Source of the DNA: Eumeta japonica
Taxonomy: Eukaryota; Arthropoda; Insecta; Lepidoptera; Psychidae
Assembly (NCBI GenBank): GCA_005406025.1
Contig: BGZK01000076.1
Span: 186,001 to 250,000 of the forward strand
Length of the DNA: 64,000 bases
Reading direction: 5' to 3'
The notes beneath the pieces were generated by a model that searched no databases, was not told the origin of the DNA, and saw nothing but the letters and a program-made list of their open reading frames with translations. The translations under genes and the position numbers were made by a program. Of the stretch, positions 23,641-35,645 are shown one piece after another. The first letter of the stretch is position 1; each line of letters begins with the position of its first letter.

Positions 23641-25834
23641 TCCACCGTCTTCTAGATTTTTTTTTTTGTAAATTGTATACTCTATTCCGATGCGTAAGTT
23701 GTATTGTAGCGAATTTTCATCCAAATTCATTGAGCAGTTTTTGTGCGGCGAAGTAACAAATTTCCGTTCATCTTTACAAACTTTCGCGTCCATACGCAGT
23801 ATAAAAGAGTCTCTTAAAAAAACAAAGCATTTTTTTAAACCGAAGCAAATTTCTTAATTTGAAGAAAATCGTTCTCTCCCTAGACGAGAAAAAGGATATG
23901 CTTAAATTTATCAAAAAAAGATCTCGAATTCGTTACTTTGTTATGAGATAAACATCTTTAAACCAATATATAAATTTATAAATTTGTGATGACTAATAAT
24001 ATTGAAAGCAAGAGCACTTTTTCTTGAACACGATATTTATTTATGTTTCAGGCGATTAAAATGAGAATGATTTGTGTCAATCCAAGAGGAAATTATGTTA
24101 TATCAATTTTCATATTAGAATCTAATACAACCTTTTTGTCGCTCTTTGACCATTGCATGACAGCGGCCTGTCTAACGAGGTTGTGTTGGTTGTTTTAACG
24201 CTCCTTGCACCCTGGTGGATGTGACTGTCGGCAATTTCCTGAAGATGTGCCTTGTTGGCATGAAACGTACGTAGAACTAAACAATTTAATAGTTGGCGGA
24301 ATTAGATAATTATAGTAATAAATAACACTTGCTTAGGTGTTCGATATCTGTCAATCCTCTGGAATCAATATTCAATCATTTGGATAGAGATTCGTAGTGG
24401 AGAGGCAGATTCGAGGGTCAGCGGTGGGTTGCATGCTGCATGTTAATATATGTTGCAGGCAAGCGTCTCTAATACAACCTGTTGTTTAGTTTAAGAAAAT
24501 ATTTACTTGAAACAAAACGAAGAGTATTTTAGTCTTCGTACAAGATATTGATTTAATAAGTGTTTTTATATCCAATGCATTTTAATTTCTTGAAGTCAAA
24601 TTAATTGAAATTCTTCACCTATTTTTGAAGAAGATAGAGAAATCCGACACGCGGCTGACGAGTGCCGCAGGTGGAGTTGTGTGTTTCCGTGTTCTCCTTT
24701 GATGCAGCTCGACGTAGGATGTAAAGTCAGAACAGCGGCAGGGACTGCACCCAGATCTGATGAGACGCAGTGCGCAGTATGCAATCTAGTTATGTAATAT
24801 ACGATTGATCCGCAAATATTAGGATATAGATGATCTTTAAATGCTCCACATCGAAGTACGTAGGCCGCTACTTCGCCGCAGGCGGTGCCGGGCCCGACCG
24901 CTGCCGAGCGGGTGTCATTCCGTTTTAACCGGCCAAGTGCGAGGCGTGCTGGGACGATTACGTAACGAAATACAGTTGGATATAGGAGATTTTCCTGAAA
25001 ATAAGTCTTTTTTATCCTGTTCTTGGAAGTCGACGAGCACGTGTAACGAAAATGTCGTGATTTCATTCGGTTGTTATCGATTTACTTGTTTACTTGTTTC
25101 GGAAACGGTCAATCACGAAGATCATTTCATTTTGTGTATTTATTGTAAAGTTATTTTGTCGTCCGACTCGTTGCTTTTTTACGATTCGATAACTGTTTTA
25201 ACTAGCCTTCATACGCAACCACGATAATGTAGAAAATCGGCTTTGTATACTTTTGGGCCGTTGGTGACAGGAAAATAAGACGTTTGGTGAGAGAAACATT
25301 CCGTTTAATCACGACGGTCTCATTTCAAATGATTTTATATGATTCAAAATGGTTCTTACGTTTTTCATGTGTATTACAAACAAACGTCACACGCCGGTAT
25401 ATCTGTACATGCGCACGCGAAACCTATATATATATTTATTGCGAATCATTCTGTAATTGATTTTTGTTATTGCGCGTGACAAGTGTCTCTCTCTATGTAA
25501 GAAAGTGAAAATACATTTATGTTGGTATAGGAAAAAGTTTGATTATCATATACACTACGTAATTTATCAAATGACCATAATATTAAATAATGGGTAAGTC
25601 CCCGGGTGGTCCGATGTCACAAGAGCGACTCCGATATCAATCCCATCACCGTCTCTATTTCGTCCTAGAACAATCTCGTAGGGTCAAAAGGGGTCCAGCG
25701 GCAACTCCGGGAAACGTTTTTCCTGATTTTTCTCATGAAGACTTTACGCATAAAGGTGGTAATCTGATCTAAGCTATTAGAGTTTCCTTTACTTTGGAAC
25801 GAATGACACAGGAGAGGAAAAGAACACTAAACAA
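23641..25834. other. noncoding stretch, no gene recognised
   Basis: The longest frames in the window fall here (24596-25066 minus, 156 codons; 24841-25227 plus, 128 codons). They overlap on opposite strands across a CG-richer patch (24640-24960), and neither shows a recognisable domain. The mixture of GGCCAAGTGCGAGGCGTGCT near 24931 with AT-rich flanks may reflect a decayed repeat rather than a gene. Confidence 0.4.
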
Positions 25835-26262
25835 ACTGGTCAAGTGCGAGTGACTCCCACACTAAAGGTTTCGTACTACCATACAATATTTAACTCTATA
25901 TATATTTTTTAATTTTAAATAGTTAAGTGGAAAACAAGAGATGTGCTATAGCGATATGTGATTATTCGTAAAGATCTATAAAGTGATTGCTTAATTATAT
26001 CCATCAATACCTTTATGATGAAATATTCAATTTTTTTAAAGTATTTGACAGTTATGCGTAGATCAGTTATTTCACCTTTACTATTGTTTTGATGGCATAC
26101 GGTCCTACTAATATACTGTGAAAACTTTAAGAATCTATCTGTTACGGTACAAAAATGCAACCCTGTGACAGACGGATGATCAGACAAATGGAAGAACGAC
26201 CAGACAGCGGATCCTTAGTATTAGGTTCCCATTGACACCTTTTTAAAATAAAGAAACCGTAG
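25835..26262 (+). mobile_element. non-autonomous lepidopteran element, same family as 14203-14628
   Basis: It begins ACTGGTCAAGTGCGAGTGAC and runs into ACTAAAGGTTTCGTACTACC (25861-25880). Near its end it has CCTGTGACAGACGGATGATC, then AGACAGCGGATCCTTAGTAT and TAGGTTCCCATTGACACC. This order (CAAGTGCGAG, GGTTCCGTAC, GACAGACGG, CAGCGGAGTCTTAGTAAT, GGTTCCCGTTGGCACC) is the usual order of that family. There is no protein-coding capacity, and the right terminus is degraded. Confidence 0.6.
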
Positions 26263-26639
26263 TTTTCAAGGATTTAAAAAGTACTATTTTAATGATCGCT
26301 CTATGACATTCTTAACATAACTGGCTATTCTCCTTGGATCATATTACGCAGTGTTGTGAAATCTTTTTTAATGTAAGACATGCTCAAAATGATAGGCAAT
26401 AATTTTCATTATTTTTAAGTTATGAAAATATCTTTAGGCTTCATTATAGTGCTATCTTTGCACTATTAAACATAAAATGAACGCTATTAAACGCGTAGAA
26501 TTACTAATACAATAAAACTTGTCTGTTTGAGATTCGATTAAACTAATTTAGACATATTAATGTATGATTGAAATCAAATAGAATACGTATTATAAGCGTG
26601 CAAACGTTTTCTTAGGTAAGCGAAGCGTGATCCTCAGCA

Positions 26640-27870
26640 ATTACGACGGAACTAAAGCGGTCGCGCGAGGCGCGCGCGGCACATGTGTGCGCGACGCCTG
26701 CAAGTTTGCTCCCGGCAAAACGTTTCTGGCCAGTGCGAGACTGACCGCGGCGCGCGTGCAGGTGCTGGCCTCGGCGCGCGCGCCGCTGCAGTCGCGCGAC
26801 CCATATAATAAATTCGCGGCGCCCCGGCCCCGCCGCCGCTGGCTGCACACAAACATCGGGAATAAAACAATTTATTACAAAACGTAAACAGGAAGAGGCG
26901 TATTTTCATTTAGAATACGAATTCTCAATTTGGTGCTCGTGGCGCCTCCCCGCGCCCCCTCCGCCGCCCCGCGGCCCGCCACCCGATCTAGAGTTGTACC
27001 ACCCTCGCGGACCCCGCCGCCCCGCCCCGCGGCCGGGACATAGACGAAAATACCCGGTTATGACTAATTCCAAATGCGGCGCGCATTGATCAAGAAAACG
27101 GGGTTTTATACTGGAAACTACCCATTTCTTGGCTCCCCCACGCCGCCGCCCGCCACCCCTCCGGCCCCCGCCGCCCGCGCTGTACTAAATGTGAACCGTC
27201 GTCGCTCCTCTCGCTCTAAAACAAAGATGCTAAAACTTCTTTCGCTAGTATGAAGATTTTAATTTCATATTTTTGACGAAACGGTTCTAATTTGCCTCGG
27301 TGGGCAGAGTGATCCTCTATTCTATGCACAGGGAATAGAGTCCGATTTCGATTACGGAGGCCGCTCGGTTACATCCTTACTCCGATGCAGAATTAGTTTC
27401 CGAAGTGAAAAGATACAGTCCCAAGACTGCGCCCCGGGAAAATCTAAATACGGCTTTAACGCCTCCGACGTAGGGGCCGTTTTTGTTGAGTGAGTAGTTA
27501 AGAAATAATTCTTCGCTCGTACCCCGAAATTAGTAGAATGAGGCGAAGGGGTTCATACGCTGGGTGGTTTTAAAAGAAGAGGCAAAAAGGTGGGGATAGA
27601 AAGATGCGCAAAGACTTAGTTCGCGCGGGGTGTGGGCCGCGGGGAGTTCCGCGGGCGGGCGCGGACCGGGGCGGGCGGGCGAGGCGCGGAGGCTTTATAA
27701 AATATATAATTCTATACTTACAATACTTGTAAATACTAGCAACGACGCGGAAGTAGACGGAGCGGAGAGATTTGACAGTTACTGACGTCTCACTTCCGGG
27801 CCGCGACTCGCTAAATAATTCGATTCTAGGGCGGGCGGGGCCGCGCCGCCGGTCATATTGTTTTACGCGC
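26640..27870. promoter_or_regulatory. large CpG-rich island, possible promoter region
   Basis: Two very GC-rich cores (26655-27235 and 27590-27870) hold repeated GCGCGC, CGCCGCC and GGGCGGGCG words. They are joined by a complex, less GC-rich stretch. Overlapping Arg/Ala/Pro frames exist on both strands at 26612-26909, as expected for such composition, and none shows a domain. ACTTCCGG-type Ets-like words occur near 27791. This is the strongest CpG island in the window and a good place to look for a transcription start. No coding exon was identified. Confidence 0.45.
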
Positions 27871-29431
27871 GTCTTAATGGTTATCGACGATACGTTACAG
27901 CTTGGCTTTCATTTTGGAAAGGATAGTTTTTTTTTATCTTCTAATTGATATCAAAAATATTATCGACTTGAGATCGAATCGTTAATATATATTAAAATTG
28001 AATATAATTTTTTTAGCAATATACCTTAATTAAAATTAAATATGAAATTAACACTATTTTTTCATTATTTTTATTTTGTTATTTTGCACATGATTGTGTT
28101 CTTTTGCACATAATAGTAGTTTAATAAAATGGAAAAATAAATAAATAATAGTCGGTTAACCGATAAACAGACAGATGGTCTTATCTATTCTAATAAAAAC
28201 GTATCAGTATTTCTTTACATCCATAGAATAGCATACATAACATACATGAACTATTACTTGTTCGTATGTATTCATCTACACACATTATTAAGTCACTAAA
28301 TAAATAACGCAAATAATAAAATGTTACATGCATATATAATATCATACATTATTAGGTTAGCGACACAAATACCAGAAGTACCAAAATGCCCCGGTCGCGC
28401 TACATAGCCACATTCGCAGACATTTAGTGGAGAAACAGGATATATTATAAGGTGGTAGTTGTTTAAAATAAGGGAATGGCGTCCCTGCGCCGCGCAAGGT
28501 CTCGGTTTCTCGGCAGCAAATTCGATTCCCTACAATGGAATATGTTTCTCTAGTGATCGACATTTGTATGTTCATTAATAGAGACGTATTTTTTTTTGTT
28601 TCATGTTCATCATTTCTATAATTATATAGCAGTATAATATTTATAAAGTTATGTTATCTCGTGACTTTGTTAAATAATCAGGTCGCTTCATTAAATTATA
28701 TGTAATATCTTTGAGCGGAATTATATACGATTTATAGTTCAATCAACACTAAATTTATGCTGCGTGTCATCGTAATCCATAGATATTGCTTACTTATCTC
28801 CAATTTGGAATTATCACAAGCTATAATCAAAAATGTAATAAATGTTACAAATGAAATGCTATGTTATATCCAAATCTAAACAATATGATAATTTTATGTT
28901 TAGATATAACAAGTAAATGAATAAATAAGATATTCAAGTAAATGAATAAATAAACAAGTAAATGAATAAATAAGATATTCTTATTTGTGTATTACGCAAG
29001 AACACGCATTTTTATGTATTAATGAATTTCTAAAATAATTCTTACGAATACAATACGTCTCGATAATTATCCTTTTACTATATGAAATTGTTTTCAAATG
29101 AACGAATAAACTGTAGAATACTGTTTGTAAAATTATATTTTTTTCTAATTTTCTAAATCGAATTACATACATTGTATAAAATTTGCGTTTTATTTATAGT
29201 GATTTGTAATTATAGTCATTGTTTTTTGAAATAATTATTGTAATTATTCAATATGTATATAAAATAATCTGACATTAAAGCAGTTTACTTATTTAAATTT
29301 TAATAACAGACATAGCATTTATTATAATTAATTAAAAATGTCCCAAATGTGCGGGCGTGAAACTCCAACTGTTTTTATCCACTCATTTCGCAAGCGTCTT
29401 AGTAAAAAGTTGTAGCGGGCCCCACTAGCGC
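27871..29431. other. AT-rich noncoding stretch, no gene seen
   Basis: Strongly AT-rich with no convincing frame. The foldback GTTATAT..ATCTAAAC / GTTTAGATATAAC around 28864-28910 immediately precedes the short tandem repeat at 28910-28980. Confidence 0.5.
28910..28980 (+). repeat. short tandem repeat, three units
   Basis: The unit CAAGTAAATGAATAAATAAG followed by ATATT occurs at 28910, 28935 and 28955. The middle copy is shortened by five bases. Confidence 0.8.
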
Positions 29432-29457
29432 CTACGCCGTAGGAGACTACGCCGTAG
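29432..29457. repeat. duplicated palindromic 11-mer
   Basis: CTACGCCGTAG occurs at 29432-29442 and 29447-29457, separated by GAGA. Each copy is itself a palindrome with a single central base. The pair lies in a small GC-rich patch (29410-29475). Confidence 0.75.
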
Positions 29458-30164
29458 CAGGGCTGCCACGCTGTAAATTCATTAGCATAATTCGACAGTA
29501 ATTATTATAAAATCAATGTCGTCTTAAATTGTACATTATTAGCTTCTCGATTGTTTGGATACGTTTTAGGAAATTTGATCAATCATGGTTGCGTTATATT
29601 AATTTTTATAAATATTCTTCTAAGATTTGAAAGACAGAAAATTTAAGAAGTTGTATAGTAAAGATTAAGCCCGCCTGTAAGAATAAAATTAAGAAAAGAA
29701 GGACATATAAATAGTTTGATTTAGTAATTCATTTTAAGTTTAGTTCGATCAATATTCAGTTATTTATGGACAATGAATTTATGAGAAAGTAGACAAGAAT
29801 TTATGAGAACTGTATTACAAAAATACATAACAGTTTCAAAACATACAATTAATATTGTACTCTATATTTTAGTCTATTGCATTATGTTGTATGTATATTA
29901 TATATTAGTTTTGCTGTATGGTGGTTCTCGAGAGTGATTCTGATGTCAAAATATACTTTTCTTGAAAGTCAGTTTGAAAAATGTTTTTCTTTGTTTATTT
30001 CCAAATTCAAGACTTTCTTTCGAAGCTTACAGAGTTTTCAACGTCCCTCATTTTCACAACTATCCTTACAAAAACTTTTCGACGGCCAAAAAAAAATAAA
30101 ATATAAATATTAATTGAGCCAAAGTTCATTAGCCTTTTCAGCTGCGGCAGCCCTACGCTCGACT
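29458..30164. other. AT-rich noncoding stretch, no gene seen
   Basis: A 78-codon frame (29877-30113, plus) is rich in Phe, Ser and Lys. It has no recognisable domain. Confidence 0.45.
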
Positions 30165-30290
30165 ATCTTGCACGCTCCTAAGACGCGGGCGCCCTCGCGG
30201 GTGGTTTAAAATCACCTCCCGCGCCGCCCCTCGTCGGCGGGCGCCCCCCCTCGCAGGTCGCGCCACCTCACGGGGTGCACGCGGAAATAT
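30165..30290. promoter_or_regulatory. small CpG-rich island with internal hairpin
   Basis: Dense CG dinucleotides occur in an otherwise AT-rich area. GCGGGTGGT (30197-30205) and ACCTCCCGC (30214-30222) form a stem with one mismatch around a TTAAAATC loop, and GGGCGCCC occurs on both sides. Regulatory function is inferred only from composition. Confidence 0.3.
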
Positions 30291-31722
30291 GAAGGGAACA
30301 CTCATTTATCAATACAGAGACTGTTTCTTTCTCTCCTCTAAGAATTGATTATATTCGACTAAAGATATTGATGCTGTGCGTTCGTAAACTTTCCTCTGGT
30401 TTTAAAGCCTCGAGACATGTGCGAGTGCGTTTTGGACGTGGTATAAATATATTACACTTTAATCTTTTGAACTTTTGTACGATTGAGTCTGTTGCTTTTT
30501 TTAGGGTTACTATTTAAGTAATTTTATTACCCTGTTTCTATATTTAATAGAACATCCGAATGTGAAGTTATGACGTGTTTACATTACCTTTTTTTATTAA
30601 ATAATTGCCATGTGGGTTGAAAATAACCGCGAAACTTGGATAAGCCCCAAGTTGGGCATCTCTAGCTACGCCATATTAGGCACAAACACCATGCAGTTCT
30701 TTTGGAATTATACAAATTTTACGGTCATCAGGAAGTCAACCGTATTTTATTTTTGACAATAAATCCTATTTGTTTTCCGTAGTTATCCGCGTATAGTTTT
30801 AAACAATTATTTACTTTATATACGGCCAATTAAAACATTATATAAATATAGCATACGCATTTGGTTGTAATAAATGTAAAATAATATTATAATTAACTGA
30901 GTACAACTATATTTTTATGATTTCTTATTCGAAATAACAAAAAGAGATATATATGACATGTTTTATTAAATTACAGGACACGAAATTAGTAAATTTTCTA
31001 CTAAGCAGATCACATAAACCCTAGTAAGTGTAAACTACGTCATCATATTATTGTTGACCGTAACGTAAAGATGATTTTAAAGCTAACAATAAAAAAACAT
31101 GTCAAAATAGATTTCGACTCCTGAATCCTACGGGTACGTACCGACGTACGAAGCCCTAGTGGAGTGAAAATGTTTATTGCATTAAGTTTAAATCGAGATC
31201 AAGAAGATTATTGTTAATGACATAAATTTATTTATATATTTATTATAACATAATCTAGAATGGTTTTGGCACAAGTGTATGTTCAAACGGTATTATTATT
31301 ACATATTTATTTAATCTATTGCATTAAAATCCTGATACATTCCCATTATTGATAGCTGAAAACTGTTAATATGTAAAATGCTAGTAAACAGGTTTTGATG
31401 AAAATAAATTTCGTTATAACATCTACAGAGGTGTATTACTGTGAAATGAACGACTTTGGATGCTAATAAGCTAGAAAATGTATACCTCGAATGAAATTTT
31501 ACTAATGATGTTCTAAATGTGATCGGTGTCGTGAATTTGATACGTCTTAGAAGACGTTGGCGCAACATAAGTAATATGCAGGCATTTCCGTTGAAGCCGA
31601 AAATGGAGCACGTGTCAAATTATTCACTAAATTTTTTCATTTTTATTTTTTTTAAATATAAACAAATCAGAAGAAAACACATTCTTATAAAAAAAAATAT
31701 TTCACTTTTTACGAAAAAATAG
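30291..31722. other. AT-rich noncoding stretch, no gene seen
   Basis: Frames at 31311-31568 (minus) and 31519-31722 (plus) lack recognisable domains. Confidence 0.45.
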
Positions 31723-31917
31723 AAATATTTTTATCGAAGAAGGCGATCTCTCAAAGGACGCTATTCCTACTATTTTCGGAACAAAGTTAGATCCTTCAAA
31801 TCTTTTGAAATTACGCCAAAGAAATTATCAAACGGTTGTGTTTTCGGAGCGCTCGATTCAGACGACGAACTACGAAGTAGTAGTGACGTGCCGATTTTAG
31901 ATTTTCTCGCTTACAAG
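31723..31917 (+). CDS. possible coding exon, product unknown
   Basis: A frame without stop codons runs from just after TAG (31720-31722) past a GT donor-like site (AAG then GTATAC at 31915-31923) to a stop at 31975. The candidate exon would encode 65 residues. It begins with a basic stretch (FYRRRRSLKGRYS) and ends with a more mixed segment containing LDSDDELRSSSDV and PILDFLAYK. I do not recognise a family. A candidate next exon starts after TTTCGTTCCAG at 33143 and is open for 24 codons in the same phase. There is no clear upstream acceptor and no in-frame ATG, and chance frames of this length occur elsewhere in the window. Treat it as a weak prediction. Confidence 0.15.
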
Positions 31918-31984
31918 GTATACTTGGGAAAATCTTTTTCAAGCCCTACACACCTTTTTTTTATTCACCCCTATTAGGACTTTC

Positions 31985-32340
31985 TCTCGTGTCGATTCGC
32001 GTGAACGTACTAGAAAAACATTCAGCGAGGCCCCCAGGGCTCAAATCCTCGGGAGGGCGTCGCGCGTCACAGGCGCCCATCGCCAACCGCCGGGCTGCGC
32101 GGTTTGCGCACGTAACCCGGAGTTCGACGACCCGGTTTGTGTGTCGCTCGTTATTATACGTTATAAAACTTCAACAAACTAATTATCATACAAATAAGAC
32201 GCTTCTTGACTGTCTAAGATCCTCGTTTATCGTTAATACCCCGCTCGCTTCTTCGTTACGTCGCATTGAGTGTCGTGATGTCGGTGATTCCGCAAATGTC
32301 CTAGGAACGTCGTGATGTCGCGGACGAGTCGTCGATTATG
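31985..32340 (+). promoter_or_regulatory. CpG-rich block, possible promoter or 5' leader
   Basis: CG-rich sequence spans 31990-32150 and is followed by TTATACGTTATAAAAC (about 32152-32168), which resembles a TATA box. Further CG-containing, complex sequence continues to 32340. The 108-codon frame that covers it (31989-32315) starts at a non-ATG codon and has no domain. An alternative reading is a gene start whose coding exons lie elsewhere. Confidence 0.25.
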
Positions 32341-33330
32341 ATGGACGATAACTGTACGAAAATCTAACTTGGCGTTTTATCGCGCGAAGTTAAGCAAATG
32401 GGTCGACACATTTGTAATAGTTTATTTAGTTTAATTTCGTATACACTTTGAATATGTATCCTGAAATGAGCCCTAAAGGTACACCACATGTATACCTTTT
32501 GGGATTTTTTTTTAATTTTTAAGATTTTTAAGGGGAAACAGAGCATGTAGACCACTAGAGAGTAGGTTGTCAGCGATTCCCACGTACATCCGCTATCTCA
32601 GAGTAGTCACTGGTGTGTTGGCGACTTTTTAGAAAAATGCGGTTTTCTCTTACGGATTTCCTTGTCGATCATAATGAAGTTCGATAAAGATGATAAAATA
32701 AAATAAATAAAGTAAAAAAAAAAGAAAATAAAATAAATGACTTTAACTCAATTAAAAGTTTCGATATAAATTCGCTCAAAAGTTTGTGAGCGAATATATC
32801 TTTCAGTTATTGATTTGAATGCAATTTGCAAACTATTTATGCAACGTAACTTTGAATTAAAAAAAAAAACAAAGTTTTATCAATTATTTTTACAATTTAT
32901 TAACCTGTATTACTGTTAAATGAAAATTCAATACAAACAAATAATGTAGCCTATAAGTTAAGTTTTAATGTTCATATGAGATTGTTTCTGGTATAATGAA
33001 TATGTCGATAATTATTATCTTTTATTTTATGTTCGAAATGGCTTTACTAGACGCTTATAAATAGACCCACATTATTAAAAGGAAAAACTGTCTTTTTCTT
33101 TTCTGTACATAATGCTATACGATTTCTGTTATTTCGTTCCAGGATTTTGACGGTCCACAGTCGGATGTAACATCGAGTGCTTTTATAATATTTTTTTTTC
33201 CTTCACTGTTAAACTAACAAACACAAGTAAGTCGTGCAAAACTATTATAAAATACTTAGCTCACGCTCGATCCTACGTTACCAATAAAATTCCTTAATTA
33301 TCGACGGACGTCGCAATGTATGATGATGTT
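32341..33330. other. AT-rich noncoding stretch, no gene seen
   Basis: The one item of note is a splice-acceptor-like site at 33131-33142 (TTTCGTTCCAG), preceded by a pyrimidine-rich stretch. Confidence 0.45.
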
Positions 33331-33414
33331 TGTTATAAATGCAATTAATCAGATGTATGTTGTTATAAATGCAACTATTGCCATGCATATAAATGCAATG
33401 ATTGTGATGCAAAT
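33331..33414 (+). repeat. three spaced ATAAATGCAA motifs followed by an octamer
   Basis: ATAAATGCAA occurs at 33335-33344, 33365-33374 and 33389-33398, and the perfect POU octamer ATGCAAAT lies at 33407-33414. The spacings (30 and 24 bp) are multiples of six. It may be a decayed tandem repeat or a cluster of binding sites. Confidence 0.4.
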
Positions 33415-33839
33415 GAATCGAATTATTTCGGAAACATTGTTGAATTTCTATTTCCAATTTAGGAAACGGAAAAAAATATTGGAGTCCTTAAAAATATATT
33501 AATTTTAAAATTAACTCAAAACAAATTTGTTATCCTATGGTAATTTGTTTGTTGTCACGTTATTTCACTTAACAGATTTTATTTCAACAAGATTATGGTT
33601 TTATTAGTTTCACATTTATTCTCAATTATGATTACCTAATTGAATACAAAAATTTTGCAAAATGAAATAGAAAAATTCAGAATTTTAAATATATAAAAAA
33701 AACCATATATAAAATAATATCGTTTAAAAATTACGTATTACAGCATTTATTGTATTTCATATTTACAAATATTTAAATTTGGAAATATGATGAATCTCGG
33801 TCAATCCAAGTCAAATCTGTCAAAACGGCTACCATTAAA

Positions 33840-34640
33840 TGACGTCACAGAGACGTCGAATACCTGACCGCCGCCGCTCGAGCGAAGACGGGTCATCGGC
33901 GAGTGCGACCGCGAGTACATCGTAATGGACTAAGGGCATATTCGCGCGTACGCCGATTGCGCGCGTACGCACGCCGCGGGCGCGGGGCACAGTGCGCGCG
34001 CGCCGGGGCACATCTACCTATAACTAAATACGCCCGCGTTTTAGGTTAAAATATAAGAACTTTGCATAAGGAAATGTTAGAGGGGTGGCGGCCCCGCAGT
34101 ATCTCCGTTTTTAGTATTTTAGTAAGTTCGGGGGGACCGAGGGGGGCGACGAGGGGGCGAAATTACTCCCCCATTTCTGGTCGGGGGGCCGGGGGCGCTC
34201 TCCCGCCCCGAGAAGATGTTGTGATGTTTCTTAGTTTTATATTACCCGCTTTTATAGTACTTCATTATTTGTGTTAGTGAGTTGCGTCCTGTATGTGTGC
34301 GCGGCCGCTCGCGCGAGTTTCTGACGTGACTTCCGACTATGCAGATGTGTTTTTTTTATGACGGCACCCCGCCCCCCGCGCCGCCGCCCGCGCGCCCCGC
34401 GGTCTCCCGCCCCGCGGCCGAGAAGTGATTCGCGTTTTATTTTACTACCCCCTATTTACTGCGCTAGGCGCTCCGGCGTTATGTCAGCCAGTTATAGTCG
34501 GCATTAAGTTTAGCTAAGACTCCGCGGCGGGCAAACGCTTTTATTGCCGTCGAAGGCATACGGCTTTAGTTCATCCCGCTCCCGGTCTCGCTCGTTCCCC
34601 CCTCCCCGCCCCGTGCCGATGCAGCGGCGTATTACATTTG
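33840..34640. promoter_or_regulatory. CpG-rich island with a perfect CRE site
   Basis: The island starts with TGACGTCA (33840-33847), the full palindromic site of CREB/ATF-type factors. It continues with GCGCGC-rich cores at 33950-34015, 34130-34210, 34370-34430 and 34590-34620. Frames inside it (34062-34277 plus, 34510-34728 minus) are composition-driven and show no domain. A promoter or enhancer role is inferred. Confidence 0.4.
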
Positions 34641-34852
34641 CGGAGGACGCGATCGACGATGGAAAGGAAAACGATGTTCGACTAATCAATATGTAATTTA
34701 GAATCAAGCGCGCCTGGAAATCGTCCACTTATTAAACGTTCACAAACACATATCTGGTTTAAGATAGGAGCTTGGATACCAATAGCGAATGAGTCAATAA
34801 ATCTATGGAGTATTTGGGTATTTTGTCAATTCGACCATACGGAAATAGTGAC

Positions 34853-34892
34853 CTTTATAGAAACGTATGTATTGATATACATTTCTATAAAG
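34853..34892. repeat. 40-bp hairpin with 18-bp arms
   Basis: Arms 34853-34870 (beginning CTTTATAGAAACGTAT) and 34875-34892 (ending TTTCTATAAAG) pair with two mismatches around the loop ATTG. Confidence 0.75.
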
Positions 34893-35574
34893 TTACGTTG
34901 TTATAGCATTGGCGACGACGGCAGCACCCCCTCCCGGTCCTTATTAGACCAGCGTGGAGAGTTAAAGTTCTGAGGCCCTCAAACTGAAATTAAAAGATTG
35001 TGGGGCGGTATGTCACAGCACGGGGGGCGATTAAAAACTGATATAAGATACAAGATATATTTATATTACTACTTTCATATTAGAATTAAGCTTTTCGTCC
35101 TTCATTTTCAATCGATATTACTGACTTTAAATTCTCTCACGATCGACAGAAAAGACGGAACTTTGATAAGATCATTCTCGTACCTGTCTGTCTGTAAATC
35201 ATATACTATTTTCTTCGAAACCAACCAACAAGAAAAGTTAAATTTTGAATCATGTAGCTTAAAAATTGATATTGAATATTTATTATCAAATTATATACAA
35301 TTACACCTAATATTACATAAAAAAAGTTCGTAATGAGGAATAGAAATTGATTTTTTTATTTCGAACGACATGACTTAAAAGATATTTAAAAAATAAAACG
35401 ACATTTCTCCTCGTTCATTCAATGTAGAATTTTCACGGTGTACAGGGTCTAATGCATGGTGTAAAGGAAAATTTTAACTAAAATATTTAAAGTACTACGA
35501 GAAAAGGTAAATATTCTTGAATAGAGAATTCGTATAAAAGAAATTGCTAAATTTTATCGACTACTAATAACTTC
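34893..35574. other. AT-rich noncoding stretch, no gene seen
   Basis: TCAAACTGAAATTAAAAGAT followed by TGTGGG at 34979-35004 resembles AAAATGAAATAAAAAGATTG at 41931-41950 and may be a short shared repeat tail. The 111-codon frame 34998-35333 has no recognisable domain. Confidence 0.4.
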
Positions 35575-35645
35575 GTTCGTTCTAGAGGGCATTGTGGTAG
35601 ACTATTTATACGAAGAAGTTAGGTTCAAACTCTGGCCTACGATAA
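35575..35645 (+). repeat. possible tRNA-derived SINE head
   Basis: ATTGTGGTAGACTATTTATA (35591-35610) could be a degraded A box. AGGTTCAAACTCTGG (35621-35635) resembles a tRNA B box. The following sequence is pyrimidine-rich and AT-rich. Weak, but the order and spacing fit. Confidence 0.25.

Noticed and set aside
24596..25227. Longest frames in the window (156 codons minus, 128 codons plus), overlapping on opposite strands
   Set aside because: Both lack a recognisable domain and they overlap across a CG-richer patch where stop codons are rarer, so chance is the simpler explanation.
26612..26909. Five overlapping Arg/Ala/Pro frames on both strands
   Set aside because: They are produced by GC-rich composition; none has a domain or a supported start.
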